A stretch of 59,282 bases of DNA. Origin: SHZI01 sp038214295 (GTDB lineage: Bacteria > Pseudomonadota > Gammaproteobacteria > Steroidobacterales > GCA-2729495). The first letter of the stretch is position 1. Every line of letters starts with the position of its first letter. Location: assembly GCA_038214295.1 (NCBI GenBank), contig JBBQSA010000018.1, forward strand, positions 1-59,282, written 5' to 3'. The notes under the pieces were generated by a model. The model saw only the letters and a program-made list of their open reading frames with translations. It was not told where the DNA came from and did no database searches. The position numbers and the translations under genes are program-made. This document shows, piece after piece, positions 13,015-22,674 of the stretch.

Positions 13015-15849
13015 ATGAGCCAGACCCTGCGCCAGATCTACGCCTCGTCGCCCCTGTTTGGCGGCAATGCCGAGTACGTCGAAGAACTCTATGCCAGCTG
13101 GGTGCGGGACCCGGCGTCGGTGCCAGCCCCGTGGCGACAGTTCTTCGCGGAACAGGCCCCGCCCGACGGCCAGGCGCGGGCCCTCCCCGGCGAGCCAGGC
13201 CCGGCAGCTCCGCGCCCGGCGCCCCGCGCCGGGCACTACGAGCCGGTCAGTGAGGAGTACGCCAGTCCGGCAGCCGAGAAGCAGGCGGCTGTGTCCCGGC
13301 TGATCCAGGTGTACAGCCTGCGCGGCCACCAGATTGCCGACCTGGATCCTCTCGAGATGCAGCAGCGGCCCATGCCCAATGTCATGCGCCTCGACTATGC
13401 CGGTCTGGGCGAAGCGGACATGGACACCGAGTTCTACGTGGGCAACTTCGCCGGCCAGCCGCATGTCCGGATGCGCCTGCGGGACCTGCTGGCAACGTTG
13501 CGCAAGGTCTACTGCGGCAAGGTTGGCGCCGACTTCGCCCACCTGTCCCGGGGCCGCGAGCGCGTCTGGATCCGGGAGCGGCTCGAACGGGGCATCCTCG
13601 CGAATCCGCTGTCTGATGACGAGCGCCGGCACATCCTCGCCCAGTTGACGGCAGCCGAGGGCATCGAGCGCTACCTGCACACCCGCTACGTTGGACAGAA
13701 GCGCTTTTCACTCGAGGGTGGCGACAGCCTGATCCCGCTGCTCGACGACCTGATCCAGCAGGGCGGTGCGGCCGGCATCCAGGAAATGGTGGTGGGCATG
13801 GCCCACCGCGGCCGCATCAACGTGCTCGTCAACGTGCTGGGCAAGGCGCCCCAGGAACTGTTTTCCGAGTTCGAGGGAATCTACGACCCCGCCCGCGTGA
13901 AGGGCTCCGGGGACGTCAAGTACCACATGGGCTTCTCGTCTGACCTGCGCACGCCAGGCGGCAATGTGCACGTGGTCCTCGCCTTCAACCCTTCCCATCT
14001 GGAAATCGTCAATCCCGTGGTCGAGGGCTCCGTGCGGGCGCGACAGGAGCGCCGCGGCGACGAGGACGGGGCCGAGATCCTGCCGGTCCTGATCCACGGT
14101 GATGCTGCCTTTGCCGGCCAGGGCGTGGTGGCGGAAACCTTCCAGCTCTCCCAGGCCCGCGGCTTCAAGACCGGAGGCACCGTCCACATCGTCTGCAACA
14201 ACCAGGTCGGCTTCACGATCAGCGATCCTCGCGACGCCCGGTCGACGGCCTACTGCAGCGACATCGCGCGGATGATCGAGGCGCCGGTGTTCCACGTGAA
14301 CGGCGACGACCCCGAGGCTGTGGTCTTCGTCACCCGGCTGGCGCTGGAGTACCGGCAGACGTTCCACAAGGATGTCGTCATCGACCTCGTCTGCTACCGC
14401 CGTCACGGGCACAACGAGGCGGACGAACCGGCAGCCACCCAGCCGCAGATGTACCAGGTCATCCGCAAGCACCCGACGACCCGGCAGCTCTACGCCCGCA
14501 CGCTGATGGAGAAGGGCGTACTCGACGCGCCGGAAGCCGAGCGACTGAACGAGGACTACCGGCGCCGCGTCGATGCTGGGCAGTCCCTGCCCCAGGCCGC
14601 CCTCGGGATGATCGGCAACGAATACACAGTGGACTGGTCGCGCTACCAGAAGGGCGACTGGGATGAACTGCACAGCACGGCGCTGCCGGCGGACGAGGTG
14701 GACGAACTGGCCCGGGAGATCAACCGCGTGCCGCAGGCCTTCAGCCTGCATCCCCGGGTTGCGAAGATCGTCACCGATCGCGAGCGGATGGCCGCCGGCG
14801 AAATACCGATGGACTGGGGCTTTGCCGAACTCATGGCCTACGCGAGCCTGATCCGCCAGGGCACCCGCATCCGGCTGACGGGGCAGGACAGCGGCCGTGG
14901 CACCTTCTTCCACCGGCACTGCGTGTTGCACGATCAGCTCACGGACCAGACCTTCACGCCCCTCGACAACCTGCACGGGGCGGGGCGCGGGGCGTTCACG
15001 GTCACGGACTCGCTGCTGTCGGAGGAAGCGGTGCTCGGCTTCGAATACGGCTTTTCCACCACGGATCCGGATTCCCTGGTGATCTGGGAGGCGCAGTTCG
15101 GCGACTTCTGCAATGGCGCCCAGGTGGTCATCGACCAGTTCATCAGCTCGGGCGAAGCGAAGTGGGGCAGACTCTGCGGCCTCACGCTGTTCCTGCCGCA
15201 CGGCCAGGAGGGACAGGGGCCCGAGCATTCGTCGGCGCGCCTCGAGCGCTTCCTGCAGCTGTGCGCCGAGCTCAACATGCAGGTCTGCATCCCGTCCACG
15301 CCGGGGCAGATGTTCCACATGCTCCGGCGGCAGATGCTCCGGCCGCTGCGCAAGCCGCTGATCGTGATGACGCCGAAAAGCCTGCTCCGTCACCGCCTGT
15401 CGAGTTCGCCGCTCGCCGAGCTCAAGACCGGGCGCTTCCAGCTCGTGCTGCCGGAGGTGGATCCGCTGGAGCCCGCCGGGGTGCAGCGCATCGTCTTCTG
15501 CAGCGGCAAGGTGTACTTCGACCTGCTTGAGGCCCGCCGGGCCAAGGGCAGCACCGACGTGGCGCTGGTGCGGATCGAGCAGCTCTACCCGTTCCCTGCG
15601 GCCGAGTACGCGGCCGTCCTCGCCAGCTACCCGGAGGCCCGGGAAGTCGTCTGGTGCCAGGAGGAGCCGCAGAACCAAGGCGCCTGGTACCAGATACGGC
15701 ACCAGCTCCAGCGTCCGCTGCAGGGCGATCAGCAGGTATTCTATGCAGGCCGCCGCGGCGCGGCGGCGCCGGCGCCCGGGATCTTCCAGCTGCATGTCCA
15801 GCAGCAGCAGATCCTGGTCGAGACGGCCCTGTCTGCCCAGGTTCAGTAG
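13015..15849 (+). CDS. sucA: 2-oxoglutarate dehydrogenase E1 component
   Basis: A 944-residue thiamine-diphosphate enzyme, near the usual 930-950. It decarboxylates 2-oxoglutarate and passes the succinyl group to the lipoyl arm of SucB in the TCA cycle. The N-terminus (LRQIYASSPLFGGNAEYVEELY) is the E2-binding arm typical of SucA. Family blocks are visible in order: GMAHRGRINVLVNVLGK, FNPSHLEIVNPVVEGS, HGDAAFAGQGVVAET, CNNQVGFT, a YRRHGHNEADEPAATQP stretch, and the C-terminal FLPHGQEGQGPEHSSARLERFLQL. It heads an operon with sucB (69-base gap) and lpdA. Confidence 0.98.
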   Translation: MSQTLRQIYASSPLFGGNAEYVEELYASWVRDPASVPAPWRQFFAEQAPPDGQARALPGEPGPAAPRPAPRAGHYEPVSEEYASPAAEKQAAVSRLIQVYSLRGHQIADLDPLEMQQRPMPNVMRLDYAGLGEADMDTEFYVGNFAGQPHVRMRLRDLLATLRKVYCGKVGADFAHLSRGRERVWIRERLERGILANPLSDDERRHILAQLTAAEGIERYLHTRYVGQKRFSLEGGDSLIPLLDDLIQQGGAAGIQEMVVGMAHRGRINVLVNVLGKAPQELFSEFEGIYDPARVKGSGDVKYHMGFSSDLRTPGGNVHVVLAFNPSHLEIVNPVVEGSVRARQERRGDEDGAEILPVLIHGDAAFAGQGVVAETFQLSQARGFKTGGTVHIVCNNQVGFTISDPRDARSTAYCSDIARMIEAPVFHVNGDDPEAVVFVTRLALEYRQTFHKDVVIDLVCYRRHGHNEADEPAATQPQMYQVIRKHPTTRQLYARTLMEKGVLDAPEAERLNEDYRRRVDAGQSLPQAALGMIGNEYTVDWSRYQKGDWDELHSTALPADEVDELAREINRVPQAFSLHPRVAKIVTDRERMAAGEIPMDWGFAELMAYASLIRQGTRIRLTGQDSGRGTFFHRHCVLHDQLTDQTFTPLDNLHGAGRGAFTVTDSLLSEEAVLGFEYGFSTTDPDSLVIWEAQFGDFCNGAQVVIDQFISSGEAKWGRLCGLTLFLPHGQEGQGPEHSSARLERFLQLCAELNMQVCIPSTPGQMFHMLRRQMLRPLRKPLIVMTPKSLLRHRLSSSPLAELKTGRFQLVLPEVDPLEPAGVQRIVFCSGKVYFDLLEARRAKGSTDVALVRIEQLYPFPAAEYAAVLASYPEAREVVWCQEEPQNQGAWYQIRHQLQRPLQGDQQVFYAGRRGAAAPAPGIFQLHVQQQQILVETALSAQVQ

Positions 15850-15918
15850 CCCAGGGCCAGTAAGCTTGAGGCAGCCCGCCGCCGTTTTCCCAACGCCCCC
15901 GTATTAAAGCAACACAGC

Positions 15919-17130
15919 ATGAGCATTGAAGTCAAAGTTCCCCGCCTGCCCGAGTCGGTGGCCGACGCCACCCTGGTGACCTGGCACAAGGCCCCAGGCG
16001 ATACCGTGGAACGGGACGAGAACCTCGCCGATCTCGAGACCGACAAGGTGGTCCTCGAAGTTCCGGCCCCGGCACGGGGCGTCATCCGGGAGCTGCACGT
16101 CAAGGGTGGGGCCACGGTGACCAGCGGTCAGCTCCTGGCGTCGCTGGAGCCGGCGGTGGAGAGCGAGTCGGCCGCGGCGCCGGCCAGGCCGGCGAAGGCG
16201 GACAAAGCGCCGGCCGCGGCCCCGGCAGAGGCCGCCCCGGCTGTGGCGCCGGCCGGCCGGAGCGCGGGCAAGACCGGTCCGGCAGCCCGCCGCGCCCTGC
16301 AGGAAAAGGGCATCGATCCGGCGACGGTCCAGGGCAGCGGGCCCGGTGGCCGCATCCTGAAATCAGACGTCGTCCAGGCGCCGTCGCTGGCCGTAGCACC
16401 GGCCATTGCACCGGTCAGGGCGCCCGGTGGCCGTACCGAGCGCCGGGTACCCATGAGCCGGCTGCGGGCCCGGATTGCAGAACGCATGGTTGAGGCCCAG
16501 CACGCTGCCGCCATGCTGACGACCTTCAACGAGGTCGACCTGTCCGCCGTTCTCGCCTTGCGCAGCCGCTACAAGGACGCCTTCGAGAAGCGGCACGGCG
16601 TGCGGCTCGGCTTCATGGGGATCTTCGTCAAGGCGGCGATCGAGGCACTCCAGCGCTTCCCGGCCGTCAACGCCTCGATCGAGGGTAACGACATCGTCTA
16701 CCACGACTACTACGACGTGGGCATCGCGGTCTCGACTGATCGCGGGCTGATCGTGCCCGTGCTGCGGGACGCGGACCGCCTGTCGCTGCCCGGCGTCGAG
16801 AAGGCCGTCAACGAATTTGGCCGCAAGGCCCGCGAGAACGCCCTCGGTATGGACGACCTCACCGGTGGCACTTTCACGATCACCAACGGCGGCGTGTTTG
16901 GTTCCCTGCTCTCGACCCCGATTCTCAACCCGCCCCAGAGCGGCATTCTCGGCATGCACAAGATCCAGGAGCGGGCCGTGGTCGTGGACGGTCAGGTCGT
17001 GGCCCGTCCGATGATGTACGTGGCACTGACCTACGATCACCGGATCATCGATGGCAGGGACGCGGTGCAGTTCTTGGTCGCGATGAAAGAGGCGCTCGAG
17101 GATCCGGCGCGCCTCGTGCTCGGAGTCTGA
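15919..17130 (+). CDS. sucB: Dihydrolipoyllysine succinyltransferase (E2)
   Basis: A 403-residue E2 subunit that forms the core of the 2-oxoglutarate dehydrogenase complex. It has one lipoyl domain (residues 1-75, lipoylated Lys43 in ETDKVVLEV), an alanine- and proline-rich hinge (about 80-112), a peripheral-subunit-binding domain (about 115-150, GPAARRALQEKGID) and a C-terminal acyltransferase domain ending with the catalytic H-x3-D motif, His374 and Asp378 in YDHRIIDGRDA. Order and length fit SucB. lpdA starts three bases after its stop. Confidence 0.97.
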   Translation: MSIEVKVPRLPESVADATLVTWHKAPGDTVERDENLADLETDKVVLEVPAPARGVIRELHVKGGATVTSGQLLASLEPAVESESAAAPARPAKADKAPAAAPAEAAPAVAPAGRSAGKTGPAARRALQEKGIDPATVQGSGPGGRILKSDVVQAPSLAVAPAIAPVRAPGGRTERRVPMSRLRARIAERMVEAQHAAAMLTTFNEVDLSAVLALRSRYKDAFEKRHGVRLGFMGIFVKAAIEALQRFPAVNASIEGNDIVYHDYYDVGIAVSTDRGLIVPVLRDADRLSLPGVEKAVNEFGRKARENALGMDDLTGGTFTITNGGVFGSLLSTPILNPPQSGILGMHKIQERAVVVDGQVVARPMMYVALTYDHRIIDGRDAVQFLVAMKEALEDPARLVLGV

Positions 17131-17133
17131 GGC

Positions 17134-18582
17134 GTGGCCAAATCCGGGACGGACGGCGACAGCAAGTACGACGTGGTCTTCATCGGCGGCGGACCGGCCG
17201 GTTACGTCGGTGCGATCCGGGCCGCGCAGAACGGGCTCCGGGTGGCCTGCATCGATGAGTGGCGCAACCGGGACGGCAAGCCTGCCTTCGGCGGCACCTG
17301 CCTGAACGCCGGCTGCATACCTTCCAAGGCCCTGCTGGAATCCTCCGAGCTCTTTCACCGGGCCGGGCACGAGTTCGCCGGGCACGGTATCCGCGTCAAT
17401 CCGCCCGAGCTCGACCTGGCGGTCATGCAATCCCGCAAGGCAGACATCGTCCGGCAGTTCACGGGCGGCATCCAGGCGCTGTTCAAGTCCAACGGCGTCA
17501 CGGGACTGTTCGGCCGCGGGCACCTGCTGCCGGGAAACAAGGTCCGCTACACACCGCACGGCGGCGACCCGGAACTGCTCGAAGCGGAACACGTGGTTCT
17601 CGCGACGGGCTCGACGCCGATCGAACTGCCCTTTGCCCGCTTCGATGGCGAGGCCATCATCGACTCCTGGGGCGCCCTGGATCTGACGGCGGTGCCGGCC
17701 CGTCTCGGCGTGATTGGCGCCGGGGTGATCGGCCTCGAACTCGGCAGCGTGTGGAACCGCCTGGGGGCCCAAGTCATTGTCCTCGAGGCCCTGGAACGCT
17801 TTCTGGCGCTGGCCGATGGCCAGGTTGCCAAGGAGGCCCAGCGGCAGTTCAAGAAGCAGGGACTCGACATCCGGCTGGGCGCCCGCGTGACCGCGGTCGA
17901 GCGCGGCCCGAACGGCATTGCCCTGACCTACGAGGACGAGCGGGGCCAGCAGACGCTGGAGGTGGACCGGCTGATCGTGGCCGTCGGACGTCGGCCCAAC
18001 ACGCAGGACCTTCTGGACCCTCTCGCGGGCGTGACCCTCACGGACCGGGGCTTCATCGACGTGGACAATGACTGCCGCACCTCGGCTCCCAACGTCTGGG
18101 CCGTCGGCGACGTGGTCCGCGGGCCGATGCTTGCCCACAAGGGCTCGGAGGAGGGCGTGATGGTGGCGGACCTGATCGCCGGCCAGCACGGGCACGTGAA
18201 CTACGCGGTGATCCCGAACGTGATCTACACGTCGCCGGAGATCGCCTGGGTCGGGCAGACCGAGGAGCAGCTGAAGGAGGCCCGGATCTCCTACAAGACC
18301 GGCACCTTCAACTTCGCGGCGAGTGGCCGTGCCCGAGCCATGGAGCAGGCTGCCGGGCTCGTCAAGGTGCTCGCCGATGCCGCCTCGGACCGCCTGCTTG
18401 GCGTGCATATCGTGGGGCCCATGGCCGGCGAGCTGATCGGCGAGGCGGTGGTTGCCATGGAGTTCGAGGCCAGCGCCGAGGACCTGCAGCGCACCATCCA
18501 CGCCCACCCCACGCTGACCGAGGCGCTGCACGAGGCGTCCCTGTCAGTGGACCGCCGCGCCCTGCACGCCATCAATCGCTGA
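17134..18582 (+). CDS. lpdA: Dihydrolipoyl dehydrogenase (E3)
   Basis: A 482-residue flavoprotein that reoxidises dihydrolipoamide with NAD+. FAD motif GGGPAGYVGA lies at residues 18-27, the redox disulfide is Cys56/Cys61 in GGTCLNAGCIPSK, the NAD-binding motif is GAGVIGLELGSVWNRLG, the second FAD motif is VWAVGDVV, and the C-terminal His-Glu pair sits in HAHPTLTEALHEA. A GTG start three bases after sucB shows it belongs to the same operon, so this E3 is probably dedicated to the 2-oxoglutarate complex. Confidence 0.97.
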   Translation: MAKSGTDGDSKYDVVFIGGGPAGYVGAIRAAQNGLRVACIDEWRNRDGKPAFGGTCLNAGCIPSKALLESSELFHRAGHEFAGHGIRVNPPELDLAVMQSRKADIVRQFTGGIQALFKSNGVTGLFGRGHLLPGNKVRYTPHGGDPELLEAEHVVLATGSTPIELPFARFDGEAIIDSWGALDLTAVPARLGVIGAGVIGLELGSVWNRLGAQVIVLEALERFLALADGQVAKEAQRQFKKQGLDIRLGARVTAVERGPNGIALTYEDERGQQTLEVDRLIVAVGRRPNTQDLLDPLAGVTLTDRGFIDVDNDCRTSAPNVWAVGDVVRGPMLAHKGSEEGVMVADLIAGQHGHVNYAVIPNVIYTSPEIAWVGQTEEQLKEARISYKTGTFNFAASGRARAMEQAAGLVKVLADAASDRLLGVHIVGPMAGELIGEAVVAMEFEASAEDLQRTIHAHPTLTEALHEASLSVDRRALHAINR

Positions 18583-18594
18583 GAACAATTCGGT

Positions 18595-18619
18595 TATGAT
18601 GGCCCCGTTGTTGCGGGGA
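18595..18619 (+). promoter_or_regulatory. Candidate -10 box and leader hairpin of the YfaZ-like gene
   Basis: TATGAT (18595-18600) is followed by the short hairpin CCCCG-TTGTTG-CGGGG (18604-18619), just upstream of the ATG at 18627. No good -35 is seen. The hairpin lies in what would be the 5' leader and could also act as a weak end signal for the sucAB-lpdA transcript. Confidence 0.3.
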
Positions 18620-18626
18620 GTGCGTT

Positions 18627-19196
18627 ATGCGAATCCTGAATGGGTTGGCCCTTCTGGGCCTGCCCCTGTTGGCCTTCATTCTGGCGCCTGCCAGTGCCCA
18701 TGAAATCGACCTGAGCCTCAACTCGGGGGCATTCCGGGTGGTCTATGCCACACCGGTGGGCGACGGTCTGCGCCTGGAGGGCGGCTGGCTCCACGATTCC
18801 GACGAGGGCGACCTGGTGCACGCCGGCTTCCTGGTGACCGGCGACGCCACTCCGGGCAACCAGAAGGTGACGGCGGGCGTTGGCGCCCGGCTGGCCTTCC
18901 TGGACGCCGACGGCAGCGGCCGCGAGGGCTATGCCCTGGGCGTGGGCGGTTCGCTGCGCTGGGTCGTGCCGCGCTACGACCGCATCGCCGTTTCCGGCGA
19001 AGCTTACTGGGCGCCGAACATCCTCAGTGGCGGTGACGCCGAGGGGTACATCGACAGCAGCATCCGCGTGGGTTACAGCGTTACTCGCAAGGCCGAGGTC
19101 TATGTCGGGGCGCGCTACGCGGGCGCGGACTTCGACAAGCGGCCGTCCATGCTGTTCGACACCGGATTGCATGCGGGTTTCAATCTGCGGTTCTGA
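18627..19196 (+). CDS. YfaZ-like outer membrane beta-barrel protein
   Basis: A 189-residue protein with a Sec signal peptide ending at ASA-HE. The mature part alternates hydrophobic and polar residues in short strands (GLRLEGGWLHDSDEG, ALGVGGSLRWVV, SIRVGYSVTRKAEVYVGARY) and ends in phenylalanine, the signature for outer membrane assembly by BAM. Length and the opening EIDLSLNSGAFRV match the YfaZ family of small outer membrane proteins of unknown function. A GGGAG sits about 8 bases before the ATG. It is followed four bases later by ruvC. Confidence 0.75.
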   Translation: MRILNGLALLGLPLLAFILAPASAHEIDLSLNSGAFRVVYATPVGDGLRLEGGWLHDSDEGDLVHAGFLVTGDATPGNQKVTAGVGARLAFLDADGSGREGYALGVGGSLRWVVPRYDRIAVSGEAYWAPNILSGGDAEGYIDSSIRVGYSVTRKAEVYVGARYAGADFDKRPSMLFDTGLHAGFNLRF

Positions 19197-19200
19197 TGCC

Positions 19201-19770
19201 GTGCCAACCGGACCCACCCGGATACTCGGCATCGATCCCGGCTCCCGGATCACGGGGTTCGGCATCATCGATACGGATGGCCGGCGTTCGGTCCACGTGG
19301 CGAGCGGCTGCATCCGCGCCGGGGACCAGGCGCTGCCGGTCCGGCTCCAAATCATCTTCGCCGGCGTGCAGGAATTGATGGCCCGCTACCAGCCCGCGGC
19401 GGTAGCGGTGGAGCAGGTGTTCCTGGCCCGCAACGCGGACTCTGCCCTGAAGCTCGGGCAGGCCCGGGCAGCGGCAATCTGCGCCACCTTCGGCGCCGGC
19501 GCCGAGATCCACGAATACGCGGCCCGGGCGGTCAAGCAGGCCATCGTGGGCCTCGGCAGCGCGGAGAAGTCCCAGGTAAGCCACATGGTGGCGGTGCTGC
19601 TCAATCACCGGGAGGCCCTGCAGGTGGATGCCGCTGACGCCCTGGCGGTGGCCCTGTGCCACGCCCACACGCAGCCGCTCAAGTCCCGGCTCGCGGCCCT
19701 GCCACCGGACCGGATCCGGCTGCCGGTGCGGGCCCGCAGGCGCGAGCCCGGCCGGGGGCTGCGCCGGTGA
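19201..19770 (+). CDS. ruvC: Holliday junction endonuclease RuvC
   Basis: A 189-residue RNase-H-fold nuclease that resolves four-way DNA junctions together with RuvAB. The GTG at 19201 is chosen because the family start (TRILGIDPGSRITGFGII) follows within a few residues. Catalytic acids visible are Asp12 in GIDPG, Glu71 in AVEQVF, and the aspartates of DAADALAVALCHAH. The C-terminal tail of about 25 residues, rich in arginine and proline, is longer than in E. coli (173 residues). Its stop overlaps the ruvA start (GTGA). Confidence 0.95.
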   Translation: MPTGPTRILGIDPGSRITGFGIIDTDGRRSVHVASGCIRAGDQALPVRLQIIFAGVQELMARYQPAAVAVEQVFLARNADSALKLGQARAAAICATFGAGAEIHEYAARAVKQAIVGLGSAEKSQVSHMVAVLLNHREALQVDAADALAVALCHAHTQPLKSRLAALPPDRIRLPVRARRREPGRGLRR

Positions 19771-20372
19771 TCGGTTCGCTGCGCGGTGTCCTGATCCACA
19801 AGGAGCCCCCGTTTCTCGTGGTCGAGGTCGGCGGCATCGGTTACGAGGTCGAGGCACCCATGTCCACCTGCTTCAAGCTGCCGGAGACGGGCCAGCCCGT
19901 GCAGCTGCGCACGCACCTGCTGATCCGGGAGGATCATCACACGCTGTTTGGTTTCGCGACGGAAATCGAGCGCCGGCTGTTCCGGGACCTGCTGAAGGTC
20001 AGCGGCGTCGGCGCCAAGACGGCGCTGGGCCTGCTCTCCGGCATGACGGTCGAGGCTTTCGTCCGCGCCGTCGAGTCCGAGGACGTCGGTTCGCTGGTGA
20101 GATTGCCGGGCGTCGGGCGCAAGACGGCGGAGCGGCTGATCATCGAGATGCGGGACCGGGTCCGGCACCCTGGCTTGGGCGGCGGCGGCGCCGCCGGTGG
20201 CCCCCGTGGCGGACCGGCGACGCCGCGGGACGAGGCGCTCGATGCCCTGGTCGCCCTCGGCTACAAGCCGCCGGAGGCGCGCAAGATGCTGGACCGCGTG
20301 CCCGAGTCGGTGAACACCACCGAGGAACTGCTGCGGGCCGTGTTGCGCTCCGCGGCGGGCCCCAGGACCTGA
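19767..20372 (+). CDS. ruvA: Holliday junction branch migration protein RuvA
   Basis: A 201-residue junction-binding protein, the usual length. Domain I is an OB fold (IGSLRGVLIHKEPPFLVVEVGGIGYEV), domain II has two helix-hairpin-helix motifs (VSGVGAKTALGLLSG and LPGVGRKTAERLIIEM), then comes a glycine-rich linker and domain III (EALDALVALGYKPPEARKML), which contacts RuvB. The GTG start overlaps the ruvC stop, so RuvC and RuvA are translationally coupled. Confidence 0.96.
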   Translation: MIGSLRGVLIHKEPPFLVVEVGGIGYEVEAPMSTCFKLPETGQPVQLRTHLLIREDHHTLFGFATEIERRLFRDLLKVSGVGAKTALGLLSGMTVEAFVRAVESEDVGSLVRLPGVGRKTAERLIIEMRDRVRHPGLGGGGAAGGPRGGPATPRDEALDALVALGYKPPEARKMLDRVPESVNTTEELLRAVLRSAAGPRT

Positions 20373-20382
20373 GCGCCGCGGC

Positions 20383-21423
<1,041 letters not shown>

Positions 21424-21425
21424 AG

Positions 21426-22154
21426 ATGCCCGCCCAGACGTCCTTTCTCGACATGATCCTGTCCGCGAGTCTGATCGTGCAGCTGGTCATGCTGCTGCTG
21501 CTTTCCGCCTCGGTCAGCTCCTGGGCGATCATCGTGCGGAAGCGGCGCGTGTTGCGGCAGGCGGTCGCCGGCTCCGACGCCTTCGAGACCAGCTTCTGGT
21601 CCGGCGGCGACCTGGCGGCTATCTACCGGGACGTGATGCGGGGCGGGACACCGCCGTCCGACATGGCGGGGCTGTTCGAGGCGGGCTTCCGGGAATTCCG
21701 CCGCCTGACCGAACAGCCCGGCATGTCGCCGGACCAGATCCTGGAAAGCGTTCGCCGGTCCATGCACGTGGCCCAGATGCGGGAGATGGACCGGCTGGAG
21801 GAAAGCCTGTCCACGCTGGCCACCATCGGTTCCACCAGTCCCTACGTGGGCCTGTTCGGCACCGTCTGGGGCATCATGAATTCCTTCCGGGGCCTCGGCA
21901 ATGTGCAGTCCGCGACCCTGGCCGTGGTGGCCCCGGGCATTGCTGAGGCCCTGGTTGCCACGGCCATCGGCCTGTTTGCCGCGATCCCTGCGGTCATTGC
22001 CTACAACCGCTACGCCGACAAGGTGAGCCGGCTCGAGGTGCGCTACGACAGCTTCATCGAGGAGTTTTTCAGCGTCCTCGAGCGGCATGCCCATACGCGG
22101 CCAGTGGCACCGGGACCGGCGACCGCCGCGGGCAAGAGCCCGGGAATCCGCTAG
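21426..22154 (+). CDS. tolQ: Tol-Pal inner membrane motor subunit TolQ
   Basis: A 242-residue inner membrane protein homologous to ExbB and MotA. The first helix is near residues 15-38 (LIVQLVMLLLLSASVSSWAIIV), followed by a cytoplasmic domain and two C-terminal helices containing TIGSTSPYVGLFGTVWGIMNSF and APGIAEALVATAIGLFAAIPAV, the conserved TolQ/ExbB pore blocks. With TolR it uses the proton gradient to energise TolA during envelope constriction. Spacing to ruvB (two bases) and tolR (three bases) indicates one transcript. Confidence 0.96.
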   Translation: MPAQTSFLDMILSASLIVQLVMLLLLSASVSSWAIIVRKRRVLRQAVAGSDAFETSFWSGGDLAAIYRDVMRGGTPPSDMAGLFEAGFREFRRLTEQPGMSPDQILESVRRSMHVAQMREMDRLEESLSTLATIGSTSPYVGLFGTVWGIMNSFRGLGNVQSATLAVVAPGIAEALVATAIGLFAAIPAVIAYNRYADKVSRLEVRYDSFIEEFFSVLERHAHTRPVAPGPATAAGKSPGIR

Positions 22155-22157
22155 GCC

Positions 22158-22598
22158 ATGCGCAAGACCCGCAAGCGGAAACTGATGGGCGAGATCAACG
22201 TCGTGCCCTACATCGACGTGATGCTCGTGCTGCTCGTCATCTTTATGGTCACGGCGCCGCTGCTCACCCAGGGCATCGACGTGCAGCTGCCGCAGGCTGC
22301 CGCCGATCCGATCGTGAGCCCGCCGAACCAGGAGCCGCTGGTGCTGTCGATCGATGCGGACGGCGGGCTCTATCTCAGCGTCGGTGACGACAGGAAGTCA
22401 CCACTGCCGGCGGAGCGCGTCGTGGAACTGGCCGCAGCCGTGCTCCGCCGGAACCCCCAGACCGCCGTGCTGGTCAAAGCCGACCAGCGGGTGGCCTACG
22501 GCGCGGTCGTGCAGGGCATGCTGCTGTTGCAGCAAGCCGGGGCCTCCAACGTGGGGTTTCTCACCGACCCTCCGGCGAAGCCCCGACGACGGGGCTGA
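22158..22598 (+). CDS. tolR: Tol-Pal inner membrane protein TolR
   Basis: A 146-residue protein of the ExbD/TolR family. A basic N-terminus is followed by one transmembrane helix bearing the essential aspartate, Asp20 in INVVPYIDVMLVLLVIFMV, which is the protonatable residue of the TolQR motor. The periplasmic domain starts at about residue 40 (GIDVQLPQAAADP). Length and motif order fit TolR rather than ExbD because of the tolA-tolB-pal genes that follow. Confidence 0.95.
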   Translation: MRKTRKRKLMGEINVVPYIDVMLVLLVIFMVTAPLLTQGIDVQLPQAAADPIVSPPNQEPLVLSIDADGGLYLSVGDDRKSPLPAERVVELAAAVLRRNPQTAVLVKADQRVAYGAVVQGMLLLQQAGASNVGFLTDPPAKPRRRG

Positions 22599-22611
22599 CC
22601 GGCCGGGACCA

Positions 22612-22674
22612 ATGGAGCAGTCACGGATGACTGAAGCAGATCGGGTGGCACTCGGGGGTAGCGCGGGGCAATGA
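22612..22674 (+). CDS. Possible 20-codon leader peptide coupled to tolA
   Basis: A short frame (MEQSRMTEADRVALGGSAGQ) lies between tolR and tolA and ends with an ATGA overlap on the tolA start. This arrangement could couple tolA translation to ribosomes terminating on the small frame. There is no clear Shine-Dalgarno for it, and chance occurrence cannot be excluded. Confidence 0.25.
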   Translation: MEQSRMTEADRVALGGSAGQ

